This document shows, one piece after another, positions 1 through 5,845 of a stretch of DNA of 14,399 nt. The stretch covers positions 1-14,399 of the forward strand of contig CAMLEX010000031.1 in NCBI GenBank assembly GCA_946479055.1, in the 5' to 3' direction. Position 1 is the stretch's first letter, and each line of letters starts with the position of its first letter. Below the pieces are notes generated by a model, which saw only the letters and a program-made list of their open reading frames with translations, was not told the DNA's origin and did no database searches. A program made the position numbers and the translations under genes. This stretch comes from an uncultured Bacteroidota bacterium. Its GTDB lineage: Bacteria > Bacteroidota > Bacteroidia > Chitinophagales > Chitinophagaceae.

Positions 1-198
1 CCGCGGTAAAAGAACCCAGGCGTTGAGGTAAAAAATAAAAATATAGGTAGCAAAAAAAAGCCAGGTATAAGGCGAAGCCAGTATTGACAAAAAATCATTG
101 CTGACTGACTGACTGCTAACAAAAAAAACAGGCAAGCTTAGAAATAGTATCCAGGCAGCAATATGTGTAATAATAATAGATGTCCTGACGGGGATCAT
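1..198 (-). CDS. LytS-like sensor histidine kinase, N-terminal fragment (cut by left edge)
   Basis: An ATG at 196-198 on the minus strand opens a frame of 66 codons that runs without a stop to base 1, so the gene continues outside the window. The peptide is strongly hydrophobic. One membrane segment covers about residues 8-28, then comes a short polar loop with QSVSND, then a second segment at about 45-58 that ends in the phrase FYLNAWVLLPR. The phrase (F)YLN-x-x-(V/I)L-(I/L)P-(R/K) after paired membrane segments is typical of the N-terminal sensor of Bacteroidota His_kinase (PF06580, LytS/YehU type) proteins, which usually act with LytTR regulators. This is family recognition from a fragment; the kinase core is not visible. 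The gene is divergent from the cobalamin operon. Confidence 0.65.
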   Translation of the reverse strand, partial: MIPVRTSIIITHIAAWILFLSLPVFFVSSQSVSNDFLSILASPYTWLFFATYIFIFYLNAWVLLPR

Positions 199-371
199 AA
201 GCAAAAGAATTGATTTGAAATTAATAAATATCTATTGTACCGACGGTTACCGTATTTGTATGGATGAATAAGCGGGTGGTGAGTGCAGAATAACCCGCAG
301 TTCCTCCCACACACCACTGACAACTCGCAACTCACTTTAAAAACTCCGCATAAAAGAAACATTTCTCTCCC
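199..371. other. Intergenic region between divergent genes
   Basis: No coding frame is supported here. It holds a perfect 5+1+5 dyad, ACGGT-T-ACCGT at 243-253, a 6-bp hairpin stem GCGGGT (272-277) with ACCCGC (293-298), and a degenerate period-7 inverted repeat (about 278-335, described separately). It presumably carries the promoter of the leftward kinase, but I could not pick one out. Confidence 0.6.
278..335. repeat. Period-7 degenerate inverted repeat, copy 1
   Basis: The left arm has GGTGAGTG (278-285). The right arm reads as heptamers ACCACTG, ACAACTC, GCAACTC, ending in AC (about 313-335). GTGAGT (279-284) is the reverse complement of ACTCAC (330-335). This is the weakest of three similar elements; the others are at 2681-2725 and 3338-3404. 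Confidence 0.45.
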
Positions 372-379
372 TACATTTG
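372..379 (+). promoter_or_regulatory. Putative Bacteroidota -7 promoter element
   Basis: TACATTTG matches the Bacteroidota -7 consensus TAnnTTTG. Transcription would start around 384-386, and the first helix of the riboswitch begins at 384, so the RNA would begin right at the aptamer. I do not see a clear TTG at the expected upstream (-33) distance, so the call rests on the -7 box and its position. Confidence 0.55.
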
Positions 380-383
380 CAGC

Positions 384-613
384 GATTTGGTTTCTCCGCC
401 TCAGGCGAAGAATTAAAAGGGAATCCCGTTAAAATCGGGAGCTATCCCCGTAGCTGTAAAAAGCCCCCATCCCCTACAGGGGTTTGGGAAATAGTTCAAA
501 CTTTTTGGCCACTTTTTATAAAATGGGAAGGCTATTGAACTACGCTTTAAGCCAGAAGACCTGCCAGATCATGTAACAATCATTCAATGCTTTCGGGTGA
601 AAAGCCGGGAATG
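384..613 (+). promoter_or_regulatory. Cobalamin (adenosylcobalamin-type) riboswitch
   Basis: All the main landmarks are present. P1 pairs GATTTGG (384-390) with CCAGATC (564-570), with one G-U. The conserved core AAAAGGGAAT is at 415-424. The helix closing L5 is AGCT (440-443) with AGCT (452-455), followed by GCTGTAA. TAGTTCAA (492-499) pairs with TTGAACTA (535-542). The GCCACT box is at 508-513 and GGGAAGGC at 525-532. The B12 box AAGCCAGAAGACCTGCC is at 549-565. The 3' hairpin P13 pairs CATTC (581-585) with GAATG (609-613) and GCTTT (589-593) with AAAGC (601-605). Loop L5 contains CCCG (447-450), complementary to CGGG (594-597) in L13, which fits the family's ligand-dependent kissing interaction. 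It lies upstream of btuB and the cob operon and should reduce expression when B12 is plentiful. Confidence 0.95.
464..488 (+). repeat. GC-rich palindrome in a peripheral riboswitch helix
   Basis: CCCC (471-474) pairs with GGGG (479-482) around the loop TACA, and an outer CCCA (466-469) pairs with TGGG (485-488). It sits in the variable region between GCTGTAA and the GCCACT half of the aptamer. Its core CCCCTACAGGGG is nearly identical to a palindrome at 5075-5088. Confidence 0.6.
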
Positions 614-645
614 TAATCGCTAAAGAGCTTTTATATTTCTACGCC

Positions 646-685
646 GTTGCTGGCAAATCCTGAGCTTATCGAAGGGACCAGCAAC
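646..685 (+). repeat. Long hairpin with embedded REP-like 17-mer in the btuB leader
   Basis: A perfect 8-bp stem, GTTGCTGG (646-653) with CCAGCAAC (678-685), encloses 24 bases that include CCTGAGCTTATCGAAGG (659-675). This 17-mer resembles a short motif (CCTTCGACAAGCTCAGG-like on the other strand) that I recall as widely repeated in bacterial genomes. It lies between riboswitch P13 and the btuB start. It is not followed by a T-run, so it is not a plain terminator. Confidence 0.6.
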
Positions 686-725
686 ATATTTCTCGGAAGC
701 AGTCACACAAAAACTTTTTAAACAA

Positions 726-2672
726 ATGAAAAGGATTTTTTTTGTAGTGGCTGCGATCATAATCGGCAGTCAGCTACAGGGGCAAGACACAACCAGCAAA
801 TCTCTTGATGAAGTGGTCATTACAGCTACCAAATCACCTGTCAAGCAATCTCAAACCGGCAAAGTAATTTCTGTCATTGACCAACTAACGTTGCAGCGCA
901 ATGCGGGAAAAACATTGACGGAAATACTCAACTCTCAAGCAGGTATTTTTATTAATGGCGCCAACAACAGCCTTGGCTCTAACCAGGACTTTTATTTCCG
1001 CGGATCTGGTTCGGGCAATGTATTAATATTAATAGATGGCATACCTGTCAGCGATCCCTCACAAATTAACAATAGTTTCGATCTGAACAGTGTCAGTCCG
1101 GCCATGGTTGAAAAAATAGAAATTTTAAAAGGCGCCCAAAGCACTCTCTGGGGCAGTGATGCAGTAGCGGGTGTGGTAAACATCGTTACGAAAAAGACCG
1201 CCACTAAAAAAATAAGCCCCAATGTATTGCTGAGTTATGGCAGCTATAATACCTTTCGGGGCAATGCAGGTATTAATGGCAGTTTAGATAAGTTTAATTA
1301 TAATCTTACCTATAGCCACACCAATAGTAAAGGCTTCTCGTCAGCCTACGACAGTACAGGTAATAAAAATTTTGATAAGGACGGTTTTACCCAAAATAAT
1401 TTCCAGGCAAACCTTGCTTACCAGTTCACACCTAAGATTTCATTAAAAGGATTAGCAAGTTTAGGTAAATACGAGGCAGATATTGATAATGGCGCTTTCA
1501 CCGATGACAGGGATTACACGATTGAAAACAAAAACAATCTTTACAGTTTTGACCTGGGCTATACATCGAAAAAAATCAACCTGCATTTCGTACAATCTTT
1601 TCAAAAAACTAAAAGATACATGAACGATGACAGCAGCCATGTTGGTGGCCCTTACACAAAATTTGCAAAAGCGCATTACTATGGCAACTCAACGGTGTCT
1701 GAACTTTTTGCCAATTTTAAATTTTCGAAATACGTTTCACTGGTGGCCGGCTCACAGTTTGCTTTTCAAAACACGGATCAAAGCTGGTATAGCCTTGGCC
1801 TGCCAAGCCCCTGGGACCCTAACCCGCTGCCCTACCAAACAGCATTAGGCGATTCTGCCAAAACAACCAATACTTCTTTCTATGCTTCGCTGCTGCTGAC
1901 AGATTTGAAAGGTTTTAATACCGAACTTGGTTTTCGCTACAATCATCATAGTATTTATGGCAACAACGTTACCTATACTTTTAACCCTTCGTACAACATT
2001 GACGAAAACACCAAAGTGTTTGTAAATATTTCGTCCGGCTTTAAGACGCCATCGCTGTACCAGCTATACAGCGAATACGGAAACAAAAACCTGGAACCGG
2101 AAAAAAGCAACAGCTATGAAATGGGCGTTCAGGCATACAGTAATAACAAAAGAAACTCGTTTCGAGCCGTGACATTTAAAAGAGATATAAAAAACCTGAT
2201 TGTCTTTTATACGGATATGAGCAGTTTCGAAAGCCAATATATCAACCGCGATGAACAACACGATTACGGGTTTGAACTGGAAAGCACCGTTGCTTTGGGA
2301 AAAACCGGAAGCTGGATAACCAACTTTACTTATGTGGATGGCGAAGGAGAAAACAACGGCGTTAAAACAAGAAACATGTATCGTCGTCCTAATTTCATAG
2401 TGAACAGCATCCTTACCCTGCAACCCTGCAAAGACTTCACCCTAATGCCCTCATTTAAATTTGTAGGCACCCGTTTGAAAGGACAATACGATGCAGGCCC
2501 TGCACAGATGCCACAGTATTATACATTAGATTTGTACAGCAGTTACGATTTCGCAAAAAGCTTCCGTGCCTTTGTTGAGTTCCGGAATATCACCGATCAG
2601 GAGTATTTTGATATAGTGGGTTATAACAGCCGCAAGTTCAATTGGTCGGTAGGAGTAAGTGCCAACTTTTAA
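726..2672 (+). CDS. btuB: TonB-dependent outer-membrane corrinoid receptor, BtuB type
   Basis: This 648-residue protein is predicted to import cobalamin or cobinamide across the outer membrane using TonB energy. It has an N-terminal signal peptide (about residues 1-20, ending LQGQ), a TonB-box-like segment LDEVVITATK (27-36), a plug domain (about 40-155, with DGIPVSDPS, VEKIEILKGAQSTLWG and GVVNIVTKK), then a beta-barrel to the end. The last residues, SVGVSANF, end in Phe, as is usual for outer-membrane barrels. Length is close to E. coli BtuB (about 614). It lacks the N-terminal carboxypeptidase-like domain of SusC-type receptors. The B12 specificity is inferred from the upstream riboswitch and the downstream cob genes. 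An 8-T run near the start (734-741) is intact in frame. Confidence 0.93.
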   Translation: MKRIFFVVAAIIIGSQLQGQDTTSKSLDEVVITATKSPVKQSQTGKVISVIDQLTLQRNAGKTLTEILNSQAGIFINGANNSLGSNQDFYFRGSGSGNVLILIDGIPVSDPSQINNSFDLNSVSPAMVEKIEILKGAQSTLWGSDAVAGVVNIVTKKTATKKISPNVLLSYGSYNTFRGNAGINGSLDKFNYNLTYSHTNSKGFSSAYDSTGNKNFDKDGFTQNNFQANLAYQFTPKISLKGLASLGKYEADIDNGAFTDDRDYTIENKNNLYSFDLGYTSKKINLHFVQSFQKTKRYMNDDSSHVGGPYTKFAKAHYYGNSTVSELFANFKFSKYVSLVAGSQFAFQNTDQSWYSLGLPSPWDPNPLPYQTALGDSAKTTNTSFYASLLLTDLKGFNTELGFRYNHHSIYGNNVTYTFNPSYNIDENTKVFVNISSGFKTPSLYQLYSEYGNKNLEPEKSNSYEMGVQAYSNNKRNSFRAVTFKRDIKNLIVFYTDMSSFESQYINRDEQHDYGFELESTVALGKTGSWITNFTYVDGEGENNGVKTRNMYRRPNFIVNSILTLQPCKDFTLMPSFKFVGTRLKGQYDAGPAQMPQYYTLDLYSSYDFAKSFRAFVEFRNITDQEYFDIVGYNSRKFNWSVGVSANF

Positions 2673-2680
2673 AAAACATG

Positions 2681-2725
2681 AGTGATGTGTAATGAATAAT
2701 TAGCATAATTTCATTATTCATCACT
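2681..2725 (+). repeat. Period-7 degenerate inverted repeat, copy 2
   Basis: It starts 8 bases after the btuB stop. ATGAATAAT (2692-2700) pairs perfectly with ATTATTCAT (2713-2721), extended by AGTG (2681-2684) with CACT (2722-2725) after a 7-base bulge. The arms read in 7-base steps (GTGATGT, GTAATGA; TTCATTA, TTCATCA). It is followed by TTCTTTTTAT, so it could act as a partial terminator or RNA-stability element between btuB and the next gene. Confidence 0.6.
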
Positions 2726-2753
2726 TCTTTTTATAACTCAAAATTTTCAAAAT

Positions 2754-3332
2754 ATGTCACTCCAAAAAATCAACCCCCGCTTTGCTATATTGGGTATCCT
2801 CATGATTGCAGCCGCCGCTATGCGGATTCCCAACGCAGCTTCGTTGACGGCGTGGAGCAATTTCACTCCGATCGGAGCGATGGCTTTATTTGGCGGCGCT
2901 TATTTTCAAAACAAGTGGAAGGCATATGCCTTTCCATTGCTGACATTGCTGGCTAGTGATATTGTTATCAACACTGTGGTGCACCAGGGCAAATTTGGCG
3001 TCATGTACAGCGGCTGGTATTGGACATACCTTGCGTTTGCACTGATGGTATTGACGGGAAAGTTGTTGCTGAAAAAGATCACCATAAAGAATATCATCAT
3101 GGCTTCCCTGGCAACCGTATTCATACATTGGATTGTTACGAGTCCCGCCTGCATTTTATTAGAGGGAAGCATGTATCCCAAAACCTGGGCAGGTTACTAT
3201 ACCAGTTTAATAGCTGCCATCCCGTATGAACGTAATTTCCTTATTGGCACTTTGTTATACAGTGGCGCTTTATTTGGTTTGTTTGAATGGATGAAGGCGA
3301 AATATCCTTTGCTCCAGACAAAAAGCATTTAA
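2754..3332 (+). CDS. DUF6580-like membrane protein in the cobalamin operon
   Basis: A 192-residue integral membrane protein with about five to six hydrophobic segments (about 8-24, 37-50, 55-74, 86-104, 112-130 and 158-178). The phrase SNFTPIGAMALFGGAYF (about 36-52) followed by a DIVINT-type motif is what I recognise as the DUF6580 family, which has no established biochemical function that I know of. Size and topology resemble substrate-binding (S) components of ECF vitamin transporters, but no ECF ATPase or T component is in the window, so that is only a structural analogy. Its place between btuB and a corrinoid-binding protein, downstream of the B12 riboswitch, suggests a role in uptake of a corrinoid or of a lower-ligand precursor. 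The start ATG at 2754 gives a normal positively charged N-terminus before the first segment. Confidence 0.75.
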   Translation: MSLQKINPRFAILGILMIAAAAMRIPNAASLTAWSNFTPIGAMALFGGAYFQNKWKAYAFPLLTLLASDIVINTVVHQGKFGVMYSGWYWTYLAFALMVLTGKLLLKKITIKNIIMASLATVFIHWIVTSPACILLEGSMYPKTWAGYYTSLIAAIPYERNFLIGTLLYSGALFGLFEWMKAKYPLLQTKSI

Positions 3333-3337
3333 CCCTC

Positions 3338-3404
3338 GTGAGTGGTAAGTAGTCAGTTGTGAATGCGACTGCTTATTACTCACCATTCACTATTCATATT
3401 CACC
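3338..3404 (+). repeat. Period-7 degenerate inverted repeat, copy 3, abutting the next start codon
   Basis: The clearest copy. The left arm is GTGAGTG, GTAAGTA, GTCAGTT, GTGAATG (3338-3365). The right arm is ACTGCTT, ATTACTC, ACCATTC, ACTATTC, ATATTCACC (3368-3404). GTGAGT (3338-3343) pairs with ACTCAC (3378-3383). Alternatively GTGAATG (3359-3365) pairs with CATTCAC (3384-3390), and the two pairings overlap. The repeat ends at the base before the ATG at 3405. Confidence 0.65.
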
Positions 3405-4343
3405 ATGAAAGCCTGCTCCTTTCTCCCTGCCGCTACTCAAATGATCTATGATATGGATCTGCAGCAGTACTTGCATGGTGTTACTTTTGAGTGCCCTCTG
3501 CCAGCCCGTGAAGAAAAACATAAAGTGGTAAGATGCGTTCTGGAAGGAAAACAGCACAGCAGCGCAGAGATCGATAAAATATTTTCAGCTAGCAAAGCAC
3601 AGGGAAAAAGTTTGTATTATGTGGATGAAGAGCTACTGCAACAAATACAACCCGATATTATTTTTACGCAGGATGTATGCGAAGTATGCCAGATAGATAC
3701 AGCCTGTACAGCCGCCGCGGTAAGTAAACTAAAAAAGCAACCGCAACTGATCCCTCTTTCGCCCAACAATCTCGCTGATGTTTATAACACAGCCATTACC
3801 ATAGCAACAGCTTTGGGAAAAGAGGAAGCGGCCTACGCTTATCTCGCTTCATTACAAACAAAAACAGATCATATACTGGATACCCTGCGACTGAATAAAA
3901 TGCCATTGAAAAGAGTGATGATAATGGAATGGATAGAGCCTGTTTACAATTGCGGGCACTGGATACCTTTTCAGATTGCCCAGGCCGGAGCCATTGATAT
4001 GCTCAGCAATCCGGCCGGCGACTCGATTGTAACGCCTTGGGAAAAAATAGTGAAATACGATCCCGAAGTATTGGTAATCGCTCCTTGCGGTTTTGAAGTG
4101 GAAAGAACAAGAGAAGAAATACAATTGCTTACACAAAAACAAGGATGGAAGCAGGTAACAGCCATTCGAACCCAACAAGTATATCTCGCCGATTACGATC
4201 TGTTTACGCAGCCTTCTGCTTCCACATTAGTAAATGGCATTGAATTGCTCGCTGCATTGTTTCATCCTGATCTGTTCTCAGTGCCTGACCACCTGCAACA
4301 CAAATATTCTTCGCTTTTTCAAACCCGATTGGTAAATGTGTAA
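3405..4343 (+). CDS. BtuF-like corrinoid-binding protein without a signal peptide
   Basis: A 312-residue helical-backbone periplasmic-binding-protein fold (COG0614/BtuF class). The first beta strand and helix of the family begin at once (CSFLPAATQMIYDM, residues 4-17, matching the usual SLxPxxTExL pattern), so there is no room for a signal peptide from this start. Residues 89-95 read QDVCEVC, and the C-terminal lobe follows a long helix at about 125-160 with EWIEPVYNCGHW (about 171-182). An upstream in-frame ATG at 3363 would add 14 residues, but these are just the translated period-7 repeat, so I chose 3405. BtuF normally delivers B12 to BtuCD in the periplasm; no btuCD is present here. A cytoplasmic corrinoid-handling role is possible. 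Its stop overlaps the next gene by 8 bases. Confidence 0.8.
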   Translation: MKACSFLPAATQMIYDMDLQQYLHGVTFECPLPAREEKHKVVRCVLEGKQHSSAEIDKIFSASKAQGKSLYYVDEELLQQIQPDIIFTQDVCEVCQIDTACTAAAVSKLKKQPQLIPLSPNNLADVYNTAITIATALGKEEAAYAYLASLQTKTDHILDTLRLNKMPLKRVMIMEWIEPVYNCGHWIPFQIAQAGAIDMLSNPAGDSIVTPWEKIVKYDPEVLVIAPCGFEVERTREEIQLLTQKQGWKQVTAIRTQQVYLADYDLFTQPSASTLVNGIELLAALFHPDLFSVPDHLQHKYSSLFQTRLVNV

Positions 4344-4551
4344 ACATGAAGAAAAAAAATGCCTGCGGTGTGGCCGCAGTTTTGAATGCAAGGTGGGCAA
4401 TGTAAACCAGTGCCAATGCAACGGCATCTCTTTTACTGAAGAAGAGAAAAAATTCATTGGTGAAAAATACAATGATTGCCTTTGCAGGGACTGCCTGCTG
4501 GAATTAAAGAATCGTTACATGATGTTCAAAGAAAAAATGTATTGGAAATGA
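4336..4551 (+). CDS. Small cysteine-rich CWC-family protein
   Basis: A 71-residue protein with nine cysteines in its first 53 residues (2, 9, 12, 18, 26, 28, 48, 50, 53). The pattern KCLRCGRSFEC, then CQC, then a charged helix (FTEEEKKFIGEKY), then CLCRDC, matches what I know as the cysteine-rich CWC family, a presumed metal-binding domain of unknown function. It overlaps the BtuF-like gene by 8 bases, and its TGA overlaps the cobU ATG (ATGA at 4548-4551), so all three are probably translationally coupled. That tight linkage argues for a role in corrinoid or cobalt handling, but this is inference. The other ATG nearby (4346) is out of frame, so the start at 4336 is the only good choice. Confidence 0.82.
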   Translation: MCKHEEKKCLRCGRSFECKVGNVNQCQCNGISFTEEEKKFIGEKYNDCLCRDCLLELKNRYMMFKEKMYWK

Positions 4552-5054
4552 TATGGATGATCACTGGCGGCGCCCGGAGCGGCAAGAGCAGCTATGCGCA
4601 AGAACTGGCTTTATCTTTAAGCAATAACCCTGTTTACATTGCCACCGCTAAAATATGGGATGATGACTTTGAAAAAAGAGTGAAGCGTCATCAAAACGAA
4701 AGAGATGAACGTTGGATCAATTATGAAGAACAAAGAAATGTAAGTGAGCTGCCGGTAGAAAATAAAACATGCATTATCGATTGTGTAACGCTCTGGCTCA
4801 CTAATTTTTTTATCGATACCAAAAACAATATCGATTCATCACTCGGCTTATTTAAAAACCAAATTGATGCGCTGTGTGAAAAACCCGGCACCTTTATTAT
4901 CATCACCAATGAAATAGGGATGGGCGTACATGCCGATACCGACATTGGCAGAAAATTTACCGACCTGCAGGGATGGGCCAATCAATACCTGGCAGCTAAA
5001 GCAGGAAAAGTAGTGTTCATGGTATCTGGCATTCCACAAACTATTAAAGGTTAA
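4548..5054 (+). CDS. cobU: Adenosylcobinamide kinase / adenosylcobinamide-phosphate guanylyltransferase
   Basis: A 168-residue bifunctional enzyme that phosphorylates adenosylcobinamide and then transfers GMP from GTP to give adenosylcobinamide-GDP. The P-loop GGARSGKS is at residues 7-14. His48 in RVKRHQNERDERW fits the guanylylated histidine of CobU (His46 in Salmonella). DCVTLWLTN and the later NEIGMGVHAD segment, followed by a C-terminal VVFMVSGIP, are family landmarks. The frame is open back to 4476, but the family start MIxxITGGARSGKS fixes the ATG at 4548; the extra upstream codons are the CWC gene read in another frame. It is coupled to the CWC gene by ATGA and lies 3 bases before the next ORF. 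Confidence 0.95.
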   Translation: MIWMITGGARSGKSSYAQELALSLSNNPVYIATAKIWDDDFEKRVKRHQNERDERWINYEEQRNVSELPVENKTCIIDCVTLWLTNFFIDTKNNIDSSLGLFKNQIDALCEKPGTFIIITNEIGMGVHADTDIGRKFTDLQGWANQYLAAKAGKVVFMVSGIPQTIKG

Positions 5055-5057
5055 AAA

Positions 5058-5810
5058 ATGAATGATTTTTCATTCCCCCTTCAGGGGGTTAGCGGATACA
5101 TGAACTGGAGTGGTGGCAAGGATTCAAGCCTTTGCCTGCATTATGCATTCGCACAAAAAATACCGGTACAGGCATTACTGACAAGTGTAAACAAAGTGCA
5201 CAACCGTATTTCGATGCATGGCGTAAGAAATGAATTTCTTGATCAGCAGGCTGCATCTATCGGCCTTCCTTTACACAAAATTGAATTGCCGGAGCAACCA
5301 GGTATGGATGAATATGAACAACTGATGACAGCAAAAGTGCGGCAGTTAAAGAACGAAGGTTTTACACATGCCCTATTCGGCGATATTTTCCTGGAAGACC
5401 TGAAACGATACCGTGAAGAAAAATTGAAATCCTTGGATATAGCCTGCCTCTTCCCGTTGTGGAAAAGGGATACAAAAGAACTGATGCAGGAATTTTTATC
5501 GCTGGGTTTTAAGGCCATCATTGTTTGTGTAAATGAAAAATTTTTGGACAAAAGTTTTTGCGGCCGTCTGATTGATGAATCATTTGTAAATGACTTGCCG
5601 CCCGATGTGGATGTGTGCGGAGAAAATGGCGAATACCACTCCTTTGTATTTGACGGGCCTGTTTTCAAAAATCCTATCCCTTTTAAATTAGGTGAAATAG
5701 TGTACCGGAAATATGAAGCGCCGAAAAATACACAGGATGGATGCAGCCCTATGAATCAACCATCGCAGTACGGTTTTTATTTTTGCGACCTGCTGCCGGA
5801 AAATAAATAA
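5058..5810 (+). CDS. Dph6-like ATP pyrophosphatase (PP-loop ligase family) in the cob operon
   Basis: A 250-residue member of the ATP_bind_4/Dph6 (MJ0570-related) family of N-type ATP pyrophosphatases. The PP-loop SGGKDS is at residues 18-23, HGVR at 54-57, a FGDI motif at 107-110, LFPLW at 131-135 and the family hallmark GENGEYHSFVFDGP at 188-201. In eukaryotes and archaea Dph6 uses ATP and ammonia to amidate diphthine on EF2, but bacteria make no diphthamide, so the substrate here must differ. It lies 3 bases after cobU and 35 bases before cobT, which points to a role tied to corrinoids or their lower ligand, for example an amide-forming step; this is inference. The N-terminus (FPLQG) is encoded by a GC-rich palindrome at 5075-5088. 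The ATG at 5100 would leave too little of the first beta strand, so I kept 5058. Confidence 0.85.
   Translation: MNDFSFPLQGVSGYMNWSGGKDSSLCLHYAFAQKIPVQALLTSVNKVHNRISMHGVRNEFLDQQAASIGLPLHKIELPEQPGMDEYEQLMTAKVRQLKNEGFTHALFGDIFLEDLKRYREEKLKSLDIACLFPLWKRDTKELMQEFLSLGFKAIIVCVNEKFLDKSFCGRLIDESFVNDLPPDVDVCGENGEYHSFVFDGPVFKNPIPFKLGEIVYRKYEAPKNTQDGCSPMNQPSQYGFYFCDLLPENK
5075..5088 (+). repeat. GC-rich palindrome inside a coding N-terminus
   Basis: CCCCC (5075-5079) and GGGGG (5084-5088) around the loop TTCA form a strong 5-bp hairpin 17 bases into the Dph6-like gene. The core CCCCTTCAGGGG differs by one base from the riboswitch palindrome at 471-482. Confidence 0.6.
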
Positions 5811-5845
5811 TCAACAACTCATCAATACAAAACCATTTTTAAAAA

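Noticed and set aside
101..115. CTGACTGACTGACTG microsatellite
   Set aside because: It lies inside the minus-strand kinase coding frame (SQSVS region) and keeps the frame open; short and not otherwise notable.
2064..2423. 119-codon minus-strand frame opposite btuB
   Set aside because: No recognisable domain, fully covered by the well-supported receptor gene; a shadow frame.
3363..3404. In-frame N-terminal extension of the BtuF-like gene that looks a little like a signal peptide
   Set aside because: These codons are the translated period-7 inverted repeat; the protein fold starts directly at the ATG at 3405.
4476..4547. Longer cobU frame starting at 4476
   Set aside because: The first 24 codons are the CWC gene in another frame; the family start MIxxITGG and the ATGA overlap fix the start at 4548.
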